A DNA stretch of 5,630 bases from Candidatus Thorarchaeota archaeon (GTDB lineage Archaea; Asgardarchaeota; Thorarchaeia; Thorarchaeales; Thorarchaeaceae). The stretch is taken from contig CP070658.1 in assembly GCA_020355105.1 (NCBI GenBank), forward strand, positions 2,225,163 through 2,230,792, given 5' to 3'. The notes under the pieces were generated by a model. It searched no databases. It was not told the origin of the DNA and was given only the letters and a program-made list of their open reading frames with translations. The translations under genes were made by a program, and so were the position numbers. This document shows, one piece after another, positions 5,309 through 5,630 of the stretch (positions are counted from its first letter, which is position 1; every line of letters starts with the position of its first letter).

Positions 5309-5630
5309 ATGGAAGTCGAATCTATGGTATCCATTCGCCACAGAAATACAATCACTATTGCAGTTCTAGCTTGGCTAGTGCTCTTGCCTATTCTTGGCGG
5401 GACTATTGGTGCGTACAATCCTTCACAGTCAAAAGACTATCTAGCTGCGGCTCCAACAATTGACAGTCCGTCAGACATCACTCTTGAGAATGGTAGTATT
5501 GGAGTAACAATAGAATGGCGGCCTATCGACCCTAACCCCAAGAACTTCACTGTGACGAGGAATGGGACTATTCACGATGAGCAGGTATGGCATGGAGACT
5601 CTATCATTGTCTATCTCAACCATTTGTATT
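5309..5630 (+). CDS. Secreted or surface Ig-like domain protein, N-terminal part (runs off right edge)
   Basis: The frame is open from ATG at 5309 to the window end (107 codons plus one base), so the protein is incomplete. A basic start (IRHRN, residues 9-13) precedes a hydrophobic segment (about 14-36, including IAVLAWLVLLPILGG) that reads as a Sec signal peptide or N-terminal anchor. From residue 51 the sequence looks like an Ig/fibronectin-like beta-sandwich: SDITLENGSIGVTIEWRPID, then NPKNFTVTRNGT and IIVYLNHLY. This resembles repeats seen in large secreted proteins of Asgard archaea. NGS (61), NFT (80) and NGT (85) are possible N-glycosylation sites. ATG at 5324 is an alternative start and still keeps the signal segment. 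Neither ATG has a strong ribosome site, which fits the short predicted leader. A TATA box and palindrome lie just upstream. The C-terminal part, which could be an enzyme or an anchor, is not visible. Confidence 0.8.
   Translation, partial: MEVESMVSIRHRNTITIAVLAWLVLLPILGGTIGAYNPSQSKDYLAAAPTIDSPSDITLENGSIGVTIEWRPIDPNPKNFTVTRNGTIHDEQVWHGDSIIVYLNHLY

Noticed and set aside
5027..5418. Short open frames on both strands around the 5140-5308 intergenic region
   Set aside because: They overlap the zinc-ribbon gene, the TATA box or the signal-peptide coding part and have no family-like sequence.

Overview
The window looks like part of an archaeal chromosome, most likely from the Asgard group and perhaps near Thorarchaeia. 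That placement is an inference. It rests on an F420-dependent methylene-tetrahydromethanopterin dehydrogenase, two proteins with longin-like N-terminal domains joined to winged-helix modules, a secreted protein with an Ig-like 'TRNGT' segment of a type common in Asgard genomes, TATA-box promoters, and Shine-Dalgarno motifs complementary to the archaeal 16S tail (GGTGAT, GAGGT). Base composition looks balanced, near half GC by eye. No RNA gene, CRISPR array, insertion sequence or origin was seen, and coding density is high.

Layout. Positions 1-501 (-) hold the N-terminal 167 residues of a MinD/ParA-type P-loop ATPase, cut by the left edge. Positions 615-1502 (-) encode a longin-like domain followed by two winged-helix-like modules. 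A short divergent promoter region (1503-1646) separates it from 1647-3242 (+), a 12-helix MFS-type membrane protein with a cytoplasmic tail ending in a helix-hairpin-helix domain. This gene converges on 3342-4121 (-), which is mtd. Upstream of mtd on the same strand, 82 bp away, is 4204-5139 (-), a longin-like/winged-helix protein with three zinc ribbons. A second divergent region (5140-5308) carries the best promoter in the window, a TATA box followed by a palindrome. It drives 5309-5630 (+), the start of a secreted or surface Ig-like protein cut by the right edge.

How the genes fit together. Only mtd has a firm biochemical role: C1 transfer in the H4MPT branch of the archaeal Wood-Ljungdahl pathway or methanogenesis-type metabolism. 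The others form a set of probable regulatory or membrane-associated proteins: a deviant Walker A ATPase, two longin/winged-helix proteins, and a transporter-like protein with a nucleic-acid-binding-type tail. No shared pathway can be proven from adjacency. The most unusual items are the MFS-HhH fusion, the longin-wHTH-triple zinc ribbon protein upstream of mtd, and the palindrome between the TATA box and start codon of the surface-protein gene.
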